From contig NZ_CP101750.1 of the NCBI RefSeq assembly GCF_026810505.1, positions 587,448 to 651,447 of the forward strand: DNA of 64,000 nt, in the 5' to 3' direction. This DNA is from Streptomyces sp. Je 1-369 (GTDB taxonomy: Bacteria; Actinomycetota; Actinomycetes; Streptomycetales; Streptomycetaceae). This document shows, piece by piece, positions 1-7,781 of the stretch. The translations under genes and the position numbers were made by a program. The notes under the pieces are model-generated. The model ran no database searches. It was not told where the DNA came from and worked only from the letters and a program-made list of their open reading frames with translations. How positions within the stretch are numbered: the stretch's first letter is position 1; every line of letters begins with the position of its first letter.

Positions 1-2
1 TC

Positions 3-605
3 GGGCAGATCGTCGACGAGCAGGTGGACCTCGCGGCCGCGATGCAGGCCGACGTGGTCACCCTGGTGGGCGGCCTCAACGACACGCTGCGCCCCAAGTG
101 CGACATGGGCCGTGTCCGCGGCCTGCTGGAAGAGGCCGTCGATCGGCTCGCCCCCTCGTGCAAGCAGCTCGTCCTGATGCGCAGCCCGGGACGGAACGGT
201 CCGGTGATGGAACGTTTCCGTCCGCGCATGGAGGAGCTCTACTCGTACGTCGACGACCTGGCGTCCCGGCATGACGCGATCGTCGTGGACCTCTACGGCG
301 CGGCCGTCCTCGGCGACCAGCGCATGTGGGACGTGGACCGGCTGCATCCCACGGCGGAAGGACACCGCAGGATCGCGGAGGCCGTGTGGCAGGCGCTCGG
401 CTACGCCCCAGAGGACGACTGGCAGACGCCGCTGCCCGTCGCCGTGCCCCCGGGCTGGGCCACCCGCCGCGTCGCCGACGTCCGGTTCGCCAGGCAGTAC
501 CTGGGCCCGTGGATAGGCCGCCGCCTCACCGGCCGCTCGTCCGGCGACGGCCGCGCACCGAAGCGCCCCGACCTGCTCCCGTACGACGGCCCGCCGCTCC
601 TCTGA
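3..605 (+). CDS. SGNH/GDSL hydrolase family protein, 3' part
   Basis: The reading frame is open from the first bases of the window, so the N-terminus and the catalytic GDS block lie outside. What is visible is the back half of an SGNH-fold esterase or lipase: a GxND block (GGLNDTL) close to the window start and the C-terminal DxxH block (DRLHP), which supplies the catalytic Asp and His in this family. A basic, proline-rich tail follows. The substrate cannot be told. The gene is convergent with the kinase-fold gene at 639-1418, and a branched hairpin lies between the two stops. Confidence 0.8.
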   Translation, partial: GQIVDEQVDLAAAMQADVVTLVGGLNDTLRPKCDMGRVRGLLEEAVDRLAPSCKQLVLMRSPGRNGPVMERFRPRMEELYSYVDDLASRHDAIVVDLYGAAVLGDQRMWDVDRLHPTAEGHRRIAEAVWQALGYAPEDDWQTPLPVAVPPGWATRRVADVRFARQYLGPWIGRRLTGRSSGDGRAPKRPDLLPYDGPPLL

Positions 606-608
606 GAG

Positions 609-652
609 GTCCGGCAGCCGGCTTCACCCCGAAGCCGCTCAGCCGGCCGGAC
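609..652. terminator. branched hairpin between convergent genes
   Basis: An inner stem CGGCTTC/GAAGCCG (619-625 with 631-637) sits inside an outer stem GTCCGG/CCGGAC (609-614 with 647-652). It lies between two converging stop codons, so it probably terminates transcription from both sides. There is no T-run, as is usual in Streptomyces. Confidence 0.5.
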
Positions 653-1418
653 GCCAGAAGGAGGCGGGCAACGCGTCGACCTCAAGGGCGGCCCGGTGCA
701 GTTCCGCGGCTACCGGCTCCAGTGCCGCGTAGACCGGATCGCCGTCGGCTGCCATGCGGCGGATGACGTCCGCGTTGGTCCGGGCCCGCGCGGCGACCAC
801 GGTTCCGAACGCCGACCGGTCGCCGTCGTATCCGTAGGCGTCGAGGAACCGGTGCAGGCGGCGGGACCGGTCTTCGAACGCGGTGAACCCGGTCCGCTCG
901 GCGAAACCGCGCGCGTGCAGCGGAACCCAGGTCAACGCCATGAAGGCCAGGTCGAACTCCCGTGTCGAGGGTCCCGCGGTGTCCCAGTCGAAGAAACCCA
1001 CCGAACTCCCGTCGCGCCATACCGCGTTCCAAGGAGCGGCGTCGTGGTGCCCGATGACGAGACCGGGCCGCCACCGCTGCCCGGCGAGCCAGTGCGCGTC
1101 CGACGGCGGAACAAAGGATTCCGTCGCGTCGTGCAGCCGCCGGGCCCACCTCCCCACGACCTCCAGCGTGGTCGGCGCGTACACCCAGGCGGGCCAGGGA
1201 AGTTCCTCCCCCGCGGTCTCGCCGTCGAGATGGGTCAAGACCTCACGCCCCTGCTCGTCCGTGCCCAAGACCCGGGGCACACCGTCCATCCCCGCTGTCT
1301 CCAGATGGCGCAGCACCGCGTGGACCGCGGGCGTCCACGGCCGCACGGGCCGATGGACCGTGTCACCGCGCCGTACCGCCCCCACCGTCCTGCCTCCGGG
1401 TAAACGCCGCTCGTCCAC
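639..1418 (-). CDS. APH-fold phosphotransferase family protein
   Basis: A 259-residue protein-kinase-like phosphotransferase. The catalytic (Brenner) motif is visible as HHDAAPWN, giving the Asp and the downstream Asn, and the metal-binding motif appears as FDWD about 20 residues later. The N-terminus is short and lacks a clear ATP-binding Lys loop, which resembles the small phosphotransferases annotated in Streptomyces as trifolitoxin-immunity-like. The substrate is unknown and an antibiotic role should not be assumed. The start is a GTG with only a weak ribosome site. The gene runs towards the SGNH gene and its stop is 34 bases from that gene's stop. Confidence 0.75.
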   Translation of the reverse strand: MDERRLPGGRTVGAVRRGDTVHRPVRPWTPAVHAVLRHLETAGMDGVPRVLGTDEQGREVLTHLDGETAGEELPWPAWVYAPTTLEVVGRWARRLHDATESFVPPSDAHWLAGQRWRPGLVIGHHDAAPWNAVWRDGSSVGFFDWDTAGPSTREFDLAFMALTWVPLHARGFAERTGFTAFEDRSRRLHRFLDAYGYDGDRSAFGTVVAARARTNADVIRRMAADGDPVYAALEPVAAELHRAALEVDALPASFWRPAG

Positions 1419-1499
1419 AATCCGGTTCTATCGCAGTCCGGCCGCCGGCGCCGCCGCATTTTCCGGCGACCGCGTGGAGTGAGGGCTGACGGCCGCCGC

Positions 1500-2456
1500 C
1501 TAGAACACCGACCAGCCCGTCACCGTGGTGAAGTGGTCCAGCGCGGCCACACCCGCTACGGAGTTGCCGTACGAGTCCAGGCTCGGGCTCCACACGCACA
1601 GCGTGCAGCGGCCCGGGATCACCGCGACGATGCCGCCGCCGACGCCGCTCTTGCCGGGCAGGCCGACGCGGTAGGCGAAACTGCCGGCCGCGTCGTACGT
1701 ACCGCAGGTGAGCATCACCGCGTTGACCTGCTTCGCCTCGCGCGGGGGCAGCAGTCGCGTGCCGTCGTTGCGGAGCCCGTGCCGGGCCAGGAAGGCCGCC
1801 GAGAGGGCGAGGTCGCGGCAGTTCATGCGGATCGCGCACTGCCGGAAGTAGTGCTCCAGGACCGTGGAAACGGGGTTGTCGAGGTTGCCGTAGCTCGCCA
1901 TGAAGTGGGCGAGGGCGGCGTTGCGGTCGCCGTGCTCGGCCTCCGATGCCGCGACCACCGGGTCGAAGGCGACGTCCGGGTTGCCGCTCTCCTCGCGCAG
2001 GAACTCCAGCATCGTCGTACCGGCGTCGCCGGTGAGGCTCTGCAGCCGGTCCGTGACGACCAGCGCGCCCGCGTTGATGAACGGGTTCCGCGGGATGCCG
2101 TTCTCGTACTCGAGCTGGACGAGCGAGTTGAAGGGGTTGCCGGACGGTTCCGTGCCGACGCGGTCCCAGATCCGGTCGCCGCCCTCCGCGAGGACGAGCG
2201 CGAGGCTGAACGCCTTCGAGATGGACTGGACGGAGAACGGTTCCTGCCAGTCCCCCACACCGTGCACGTCGCCGTTGACGTCGGCGACCGCGATCCCGAA
2301 CCGTTCGGCGTCCACGTCCGCGAGCGCCGGGATGTAGCCGGCGACCTGACCGCGGCCCACGAGCGGCCGGGCAAAGGCGGCGACTTCTTCGAGAACGGCC
2401 TGGTAGTCCACAACCTGAGCTTTCTTCGTGTACGTCATCGGCCATGCGTACGACAT
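1500..2456 (-). CDS. glsA: glutaminase A
   Basis: Glutaminase hydrolyses L-glutamine to glutamate and ammonia and has the serine beta-lactamase-like fold. The 318-residue length is usual for the family. The catalytic SxxK motif is at Ser78-Lys81 (QSISK), followed by the conserved SGNPFNSL-type segment and the INAGAL block. A second ATG six codons downstream (2438) is an equally possible start, and neither has a strong ribosome site. The gene is divergent from the ArsR-type regulator at 2618, and the shared upstream region is about 160 bases. Confidence 0.93.
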   Translation of the reverse strand: MSYAWPMTYTKKAQVVDYQAVLEEVAAFARPLVGRGQVAGYIPALADVDAERFGIAVADVNGDVHGVGDWQEPFSVQSISKAFSLALVLAEGGDRIWDRVGTEPSGNPFNSLVQLEYENGIPRNPFINAGALVVTDRLQSLTGDAGTTMLEFLREESGNPDVAFDPVVAASEAEHGDRNAALAHFMASYGNLDNPVSTVLEHYFRQCAIRMNCRDLALSAAFLARHGLRNDGTRLLPPREAKQVNAVMLTCGTYDAAGSFAYRVGLPGKSGVGGGIVAVIPGRCTLCVWSPSLDSYGNSVAGVAALDHFTTVTGWSVF

Positions 2457-2617
2457 GCGCGCTGCGACCGTTTCGCACTGGAATGTCGCTGGATGCGGGC
2501 TATGTCGTCGGCCGCGGCCCCAGGATAACGCCTGGCCGGGAAGCGTCCTCGTCCGGGACGTGATGCGTGTCAGAGTCGTGGTGGAGCGTCAACGGCCAAC
2601 GGGGGAAGCGGGAAGCC

Positions 2618-3604
2618 ATGCTGCGCGTCCATTTCACCGGCAGCGACCTGGCGAACGTACGGCTTGCCCGGCGTCCGGATCCGCTGTGGGAGATCGTGTG
2701 CAGCCTCTGCCGTCTGCAGACGCGTGAGGGCGCGCTGGCCTTCGGGCCGTGGCGGCGGATGGCGGGTGGGCTCGTGCGGCAGGGGCGGGCCGCACGGGAG
2801 GTGGCGTCGGCCCTGTCCAGCCTCGTGCCACGCGCGGCGTACTTCCCCGACTTCCTCACGCCACCCCTGGAGAACGGCACGACGCACGCGCTGCGGACGG
2901 GCATCGACCGGGTGCTCGCGACGCCGCGACGCCGCCTGCGCCACGAGCTGTCGCTCCTGTCGGCGACTGGTGGACGGCCCTGGGCGGGGGCGGAGTTGGC
3001 GCGCGGCGACGTGCGCGCGCTGACCGCGCTGGGCGCCACCCTGAGCACGTACCACCGTGCGTTCATCGCGCCGGTGTGGAACCGCGTCGACGCCGCCACG
3101 GCGACGGACCGGGCCCTGCGTACGCGTGCCCTCGCGGACGGCGGTACGCAGGCCCTGCTGGACAGTCTGCGGCCGATGGCGGTGTGGGAGCCACCCGTGC
3201 TCACCGTCGACTATCCGGTCGAGCGGGACCTGCACCTGGCGGGGCGGGGGCTGCTGCTGGTCCCGTCGTACTTCTGCTGGCGGCGCCCTATCACCCTGGC
3301 CGACAGCGAACTCCGCCCGGTACTCATCTACCCGGTCGACAAAACACCCCCGTCCCCCACGCACTCCCCCACCGCCCTGACCCGTCTGCTGGGCCCCACC
3401 CGAGCCGCGCTCCTCCACGAGACCGCCACCCTGACCTGCGCCACCACGTCCGAACTGGCCGGCGCGGCAGGGGTGTCCGTGCCGAGCGCCAGCCAGCAAC
3501 TGGCGGTGTTACGGGAGGGCGGCCTCATCGCGTCCCACCGCGACGGCAGACGGGTCCTGCATTCGCCAACGCCCCTGGGCCACCGGCTCCTCGGCGACGG
3601 CTGA
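2618..3604 (+). CDS. ArsR-family winged-helix regulator with N-terminal DUF5937-like domain
   Basis: A 328-residue regulator. The last ~80 residues form an ArsR-type winged helix with the recognition-helix signature VPSASQQLAVLREGG, and the wing ends in GRRVLHS. The first ~240 residues are the all-alpha domain that precedes the HTH in a family common in Streptomyces. No metal-binding Cys/His motif is seen, so metal sensing is unlikely. The start at 2618 has GGAAGC upstream and gives the family-typical opening MLRVHFTGSDL; an earlier in-frame ATG at 2567 is less likely. Leu in the recognition helix is encoded by a rare TTA codon at 3509, so translation may depend on the bldA tRNA. The target is unknown. 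Confidence 0.85.
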   Translation: MLRVHFTGSDLANVRLARRPDPLWEIVCSLCRLQTREGALAFGPWRRMAGGLVRQGRAAREVASALSSLVPRAAYFPDFLTPPLENGTTHALRTGIDRVLATPRRRLRHELSLLSATGGRPWAGAELARGDVRALTALGATLSTYHRAFIAPVWNRVDAATATDRALRTRALADGGTQALLDSLRPMAVWEPPVLTVDYPVERDLHLAGRGLLLVPSYFCWRRPITLADSELRPVLIYPVDKTPPSPTHSPTALTRLLGPTRAALLHETATLTCATTSELAGAAGVSVPSASQQLAVLREGGLIASHRDGRRVLHSPTPLGHRLLGDG

Positions 3605-3627
3605 CCCGGGGCACCGGTGGCGGACCC

Positions 3628-4107
3628 TCACCGTTCGGTGCAGGCCCGGACGCTGTTGATCGGGGTCCAGCCGTAGGGGCCGCGAGTGGGGGGTTTGGCA
3701 GGCGCCCAGGCAGGCTCGGTGTCGTTCCAGTATCCGTCGCCTTCGCCCCCGGAGTAGAACGTGCCGTAGGCGCCGCCGGTCTGATTGTTCTCCCAGAACC
3801 CGCCGCCCTTCCAGTTGTAGATCTTGTAGATGATGTCGCACGTGGTGAGGCTGTACACCTTCCAGTACTTGCTCGCGCCCTCGGTGGGGTCCTTCACGGA
3901 GAGACAGATCCGCCCGACCTTGCAGCCCGTCGCGGCATTCTTGGCGCGCCAGAAGATGTCCACGTCCCCGCCGCCGACCAGAGTGGGTTCGACAGCGTCG
4001 ATGGACGCGTCCGCCGTCCCGGCGGCCTGTGCGGGAACCGTGGCGAGGCCTGCGGTGAAGAGCGACACCAAGGCGACGGCGCCAAGGGCGATTTTCCGAG
4101 TGCGCAT
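3628..4107 (-). CDS. small secreted protein of unknown function, aromatic/Gly-rich
   Basis: A 159-residue protein with a clear Sec signal peptide (MRTRK, hydrophobic core, cleavage after AQA near residue 28). The mature part is rich in Gly, Trp, Tyr and Asn and has four Cys (in GCKVGRIC, TTCDII and RACTER), so disulfides are likely. The spacing of GGGFWENNQTGG and YSGGEGDG loosely recalls beta/gamma-crystallin or I36-type folds, but the match is weak and the function is unknown. It runs towards the ArsR gene and is divergent from purB. A perfect 20-bp inverted repeat lies in its upstream region. Confidence 0.8.
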   Translation of the reverse strand: MRTRKIALGAVALVSLFTAGLATVPAQAAGTADASIDAVEPTLVGGGDVDIFWRAKNAATGCKVGRICLSVKDPTEGASKYWKVYSLTTCDIIYKIYNWKGGGFWENNQTGGAYGTFYSGGEGDGYWNDTEPAWAPAKPPTRGPYGWTPINSVRACTER

Positions 4108-4172
4108 GTCGTTGACTCCTTCTGACGTACCTGCTGGCGCGCTGACGGCAGCAGCATGCTCCGTCGGCAGAG

Positions 4173-4218
4173 CACTCCGCGCGTCGTTTTGGATCCAGCC
4201 AAAACGACGCGCGGAGTG
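4173..4218. repeat. perfect 20-bp inverted repeat with 6-nt loop, upstream of divergent genes
   Basis: The arms are 4173-4192 (CACTCCGCGCGTCGTTTTGG) and 4199-4218, its exact reverse complement, with the loop ATCCAG. It sits between the start codons of two divergently transcribed genes (4107 leftwards, 4300 rightwards), where an ordinary terminator is not expected. It could be an operator, a roadblock separating two promoters, or a small mobile-element scar. Confidence 0.85.
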
Positions 4219-4285
4219 ACTCCAGGGGCTGTGACCTGGAGGTTCCTACATACGCGGATGGTCCGGAGCCTGTATGGACGCCCGG

Positions 4286-4302
4286 TAAACTCCGTACACG
4301 TG
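4286..4302 (+). promoter_or_regulatory. candidate leaderless promoter -10 of purB
   Basis: TAAACT at 4286-4291 lies eight bases before the GTG at 4300 and no Shine-Dalgarno sequence is present. This is the usual layout of leaderless Streptomyces transcripts. It also supports GTG 4300 as the start of purB. Confidence 0.45.
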
Positions 4303-5742
4303 ACTGCCGCGCCCGCAAAGCCCCGTATCCCGAACGTCCTCGCCGGACGTTATGCCTCCGCCGAGCTCGCCACCCTCTGGTCGCCCGAGCAGAAGGTGAA
4401 GCTGGAGCGTCAGCTCTGGCTCGCCGTGCTGCGTGCCCAGAAGGACCTCGGGATCGAGGTTCCCGACGCCGCCATCGCCGACTACGAGCGCGTGCTCGAC
4501 CAGGTCGACCTGGCCTCGATCGCCGAGCGCGAGAAGGTCACGCGCCACGACGTGAAGGCCCGTATCGAGGAGTTCAACGCCCTCGCCGGGCACGAGCACG
4601 TCCACAAGGGCATGACCTCGCGCGACCTGACCGAGAACGTGGAGCAGCTCCAGATCCGGCTCTCCCTGGAGCTGATCCGCTCCCGTACCGTCGCGGTCCT
4701 CGCCCGGCTCGGCAGGCTCGCCGGTGAGTACGGGGAGCTGGTCATGGCGGGCCGGTCCCACAACGTCGCCGCGCAGGCGACGACGCTGGGCAAGCGGTTC
4801 GCGACCGGCGCCGACGAGCTCCTCGTCGCCCACCGCCGCCTGGACGAGCTCATCGGCCGCTACCCGCTGCGCGGCATCAAGGGTCCGGTCGGCACCGCCC
4901 AGGACATGCTCGACCTGCTCGGCGGCGACGCCGCGAAGCTCGCCGATCTGGAGCAGCGGATCGCCTCGCACCTGGGCTTCGAGTCGGCCTTCACCTCGGT
5001 CGGCCAGGTCTACCCGCGCTCCCTCGACTACGACGTCGTGACCGCGCTCGTGCAGGTCGCCGCGGCGCCCTCCTCCATCGCCAAGACGATCCGCCTGATG
5101 GCGGGCCACGAGCTGGTCACCGAGGGCTTCAAGCCGGGCCAGGTCGGTTCGTCCGCGATGCCGCACAAGATGAACACCCGCTCCTGCGAGCGTGTCAACG
5201 GCCTCACCGTCATCCTGCGCGGCTACGCGTCGATGACCGGCGAGCTGGCGGGCGACCAGTGGAACGAGGGCGACGTCTCCTGCTCCGTCGTACGCCGGGT
5301 CGCCCTGCCCGACGCGTTCTTCGCGCTCGACGGGCTGCTCGAGACCTTCCTGACCGTGCTCGACGAGTTCGGGGCGTTCCCCGCCGTCGTGGCCCGCGAG
5401 CTCGACCGCTACCTCCCCTTCCTCGCCACCACCAAGGTCCTGATGGCCGCGGTGCGCGCGGGCGTCGGCCGCGAGGAGGCCCACGAGGCCATCAAGGAGA
5501 ACGCGGTCGCCTCCGCCCTCGCGATGCGCGAGCAGGGCGCCGAGCGCAACGAACTGCTCGACAAGCTCGCCGCCGACTCCCGCATCCCGCTGGACCGCGC
5601 CCAGTTGGACGAGCTGATGGCCGACAAGCTGTCGTTCACCGGCGCCGCGAGCGACCAGGTCACCACGGTCGTCGGACGGATCGACGCCCTGCTCAAGGAG
5701 CACCCCGAGGCCGCGGCCTACACGCCCGGCGCGATTCTGTAG
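4300..5742 (+). CDS. purB: adenylosuccinate lyase
   Basis: Adenylosuccinate lyase acts twice in purine synthesis, splitting SAICAR to AICAR and adenylosuccinate to AMP, each time releasing fumarate. The product from GTG 4300 is 480 residues and opens with the typical actinobacterial sequence TAAPAKPRIPNVLAGRYAS. Fumarase/aspartase superfamily signatures are present: TSRDLTEN, the RSHNVAAQ region, and the SSAMPHKMN loop with the catalytic serine. The in-frame ATG at 4156 would add a segment that spans the hairpin and is rejected. The gene stands alone and converges on the sigma factor gene, with a strong hairpin in between. Confidence 0.96.
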   Translation: MTAAPAKPRIPNVLAGRYASAELATLWSPEQKVKLERQLWLAVLRAQKDLGIEVPDAAIADYERVLDQVDLASIAEREKVTRHDVKARIEEFNALAGHEHVHKGMTSRDLTENVEQLQIRLSLELIRSRTVAVLARLGRLAGEYGELVMAGRSHNVAAQATTLGKRFATGADELLVAHRRLDELIGRYPLRGIKGPVGTAQDMLDLLGGDAAKLADLEQRIASHLGFESAFTSVGQVYPRSLDYDVVTALVQVAAAPSSIAKTIRLMAGHELVTEGFKPGQVGSSAMPHKMNTRSCERVNGLTVILRGYASMTGELAGDQWNEGDVSCSVVRRVALPDAFFALDGLLETFLTVLDEFGAFPAVVARELDRYLPFLATTKVLMAAVRAGVGREEAHEAIKENAVASALAMREQGAERNELLDKLAADSRIPLDRAQLDELMADKLSFTGAASDQVTTVVGRIDALLKEHPEAAAYTPGAIL

Positions 5743-5763
5743 CGGCGCTCCGCACCGGCACAG

Positions 5764-5794
5764 CGGCCCGCCCACCTATGCGGTGGGCGGGCCG
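5764..5794. terminator. bidirectional terminator between purB and the sigma factor
   Basis: A perfect 13-bp stem (5764-5776 with 5782-5794, CGGCCCGCCCACC and its complement) with a five-base loop lies just after the purB stop and just after the stop of the converging sigma factor gene. Confidence 0.8.
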
Positions 5795-5818
5795 AGCCGT
5801 GTCGTGGGCGGGCCGGGG

Positions 5819-6655
5819 TCAGGCCGCGCGGGCGGCCGGGCGGCCCTCGTCGGCCTCGGCGCGCACCCGGGCGCAACTGGTGCTGATCAGACGCGAGACG
5901 TGCATCTGCGAGATGCCGAGCTCCTCCGCGATGCGGCTCTGCGTCATGTCCTCGAAGAAGCGCAGGTACAGGATGGTCCGCTCGCGCTCCGGCAGCTTCC
6001 GCAGCCCCCGCTTGGCCGCCTCCCGGTCGGTGACGATGTCGTACGCGGCGTCGGGCGCCCCGAGCGTGTCGGCGAGGCTGAACCCGTCGGGGTCGGCGGA
6101 CGAGATCTCGGCGTCCAACGACAGGGCGCTGTAGCCCTCCATGGCCTGCATGCCGTCCTTCACCTCGTCCTCCGTGAGGCCGGCGTGCGCGGCGATGTCG
6201 GCGATGGACGGTTCGGGTCCGCTGCCCGGCAGGTCGCGCAGTTCGCGACGGGCGACGCGGACCTTGTTGCGCAGGTCCTGGACGCGGCGGGGAACGCGCA
6301 CGTCCCACATGCGGTCGCGGAAGTGCCTGCGCAGTTCGCCGGTGATGGTGGGCACGGCGTAGCTCTCGAAGGCGCCGCGACCCGGCTCGAACCGGTTGAC
6401 GGCCTTGACCAGGCCCATCGCGGCGACCTGCCGCAGGTCTTCGAGACTCTCGCCCTTGTTGCGGTAGCGGGCGGCGAGGCGGTGGGCCATCGGCAGCCAC
6501 GCCTCGACTATCTCCGCGCACAGGACCTCACGCTCCGGGCCGTCGTCGAGGACGGCCAGCCGGGCGAACTCAGCGGAGGTGTCGGGTGCGTCGTGGTGCG
6601 AGTGCCGGGCCGCGGTGCGGCGGCGTGCGGCGTATTCATTGAGGTTCGTCGGCAT
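5819..6655 (-). CDS. SigB/SigF/SigG-family RNA polymerase sigma factor
   Basis: A 278-residue sigma-70 factor of the stress/sporulation (SigF-like) group. Region 2 is seen as LRQVAAMGLVKAVNRFEP and FESYAVPTITGELRRHFRD, region 3 as ADIAAHAGLTEDEV, and region 4 ends in the helix-turn-helix ELGISQMHVSRL. The start at 6655 has GAGGAG upstream (MPTNLNEYAARR); the longer frame to 6820 has no ribosome site. Such factors direct RNA polymerase to developmental or stress promoters and are normally held by an anti-sigma kinase (RsbW-like). No anti-sigma gene is adjacent here, so its partner must be elsewhere. Confidence 0.92.
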   Translation of the reverse strand: MPTNLNEYAARRRTAARHSHHDAPDTSAEFARLAVLDDGPEREVLCAEIVEAWLPMAHRLAARYRNKGESLEDLRQVAAMGLVKAVNRFEPGRGAFESYAVPTITGELRRHFRDRMWDVRVPRRVQDLRNKVRVARRELRDLPGSGPEPSIADIAAHAGLTEDEVKDGMQAMEGYSALSLDAEISSADPDGFSLADTLGAPDAAYDIVTDREAAKRGLRKLPERERTILYLRFFEDMTQSRIAEELGISQMHVSRLISTSCARVRAEADEGRPAARAA

Positions 6656-7038
6656 CAGTTCGCTCCTCAGCGGTGCGTCAACAGGGACCGCGAGGAGACG
6701 GGGCACCCCGGCACAGGGCATCCACCTGGAGCAAACACACCGCTCCCCGCAAACGCGCCTCCGGTCCGAAGCACGAAGTTCGCCTGCCCCTGCGATGAAC
6801 CACCAAACAGGTGTCCGCATACGGATGTGGAGACCGGCCTCCGAGCCCGACTACGGGATTCCGCATGTGCGTTCGTGACTTCGCTCGATTCGTGGACGCC
6901 CCGCATGTACCGGCGTACGCGGGGCACACGGGACGCGGGGTGCGCGGCGTCGGAACGGCCATCGGACGCACGCATCGCCGACCGGCCGCATTGGGGTGCG
7001 GCCGGTCGGCCCTCCTCCTCGACCCTCCGCCGAGTGGC
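6656..7038. other. 383-bp intergenic region upstream of the sigma factor
   Basis: No supported gene is seen. The left part is the promoter region of the sigma factor gene. The right end holds the terminator of the HAD gene at 6978-7009. Confidence 0.5.
6978..7009 (-). terminator. terminator of the HAD gene
   Basis: A perfect 13-bp stem, CCGACCGGCCGCA (6978-6990) with TGCGGCCGGTCGG (6997-7009) and a six-base loop, lies 29 bases beyond the HAD stop codon. Confidence 0.8.
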
Positions 7039-7704
7039 TCACTTCTTGCCGGTGACGACCTCACTGTCCACGTGGCCCAGCAGGTCGGCGGGGTCCGCGA
7101 ACACGGCCGAGGCGCCCGCCTCTTCGAGGTCGGCCCGGGGGATGCCGCCGCAGAGCAGCGCGACGCCGCGGACCCCGGCGCGGGACGCCGCCCGCATGTC
7201 CCACACGGTGTCGCCGACGAACAGCGCCTCTTCCGGGGAGCATTCGGCGATGTCCAGGGCGTGGTGGACGGGGTCGGGGGCCGGTTTTCCCGACGACACG
7301 TCGTCCGCGCTGGCGACCCCGGCGATGACGTCGTCGGCGTCGATGGCCCGGCGCAGCGCCCCGAGCTCACCGCCGCCCGCCGAGGTCGCGAGGACGATGC
7401 GCCAGCCGCGCTCGGCCAGCGCGTACAGGAGGTCGCGTGCGCCGTTCAGTGCGGGCAGCCGGTCGAAGTACGTGCCGTACAGCGTCTTGTGCGCGGCGCT
7501 GATCGTCTCGTCCTGGTCGCGGTCGCGGTCCTCGCCGAGGAGTCGGTCGATGAGGTCGGTCGAGCCGAGACCGATGGCCCGGTGGATGTCGTGCATCGCG
7601 ACCTGTTGTCCGGCCTGGCGGAACGCCTCCCACCAGGCGATCACATGCAGATGATTGGTGTCGGTGAGTGTTCCGTCCACGTCGAACAGCGCCGCTCGGG
7701 CCAT
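7039..7704 (-). CDS. HAD-superfamily hydrolase
   Basis: A 221-residue HAD phosphatase with a type I cap. Motif I is FDVDGTLTD near the N-terminus (nucleophile Asp8, acid/base Asp10), motif II is the Thr/Ser in LATSAGG, the motif III Lys is in SSGKPAPDP, and motif IV is FVGDTVWD. The cap begins after TNHLHVIAW. The length and motifs fit phosphoglycolate phosphatase or beta-phosphoglucomutase-like members, but the substrate is not fixed by sequence. The start is the ATG at 7704. The P450 gene lies 77 bases upstream on the same strand, so co-transcription is possible. Confidence 0.88.
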   Translation of the reverse strand: MARAALFDVDGTLTDTNHLHVIAWWEAFRQAGQQVAMHDIHRAIGLGSTDLIDRLLGEDRDRDQDETISAAHKTLYGTYFDRLPALNGARDLLYALAERGWRIVLATSAGGGELGALRRAIDADDVIAGVASADDVSSGKPAPDPVHHALDIAECSPEEALFVGDTVWDMRAASRAGVRGVALLCGGIPRADLEEAGASAVFADPADLLGHVDSEVVTGKK

Positions 7705-7781
7705 GCCTCGCGCCTTTCCGTAGGTGTGTCGAGTACGCAGGTGTCTCGAATACGCAGGTGTGTTGAATTCAGTCGATCGGC

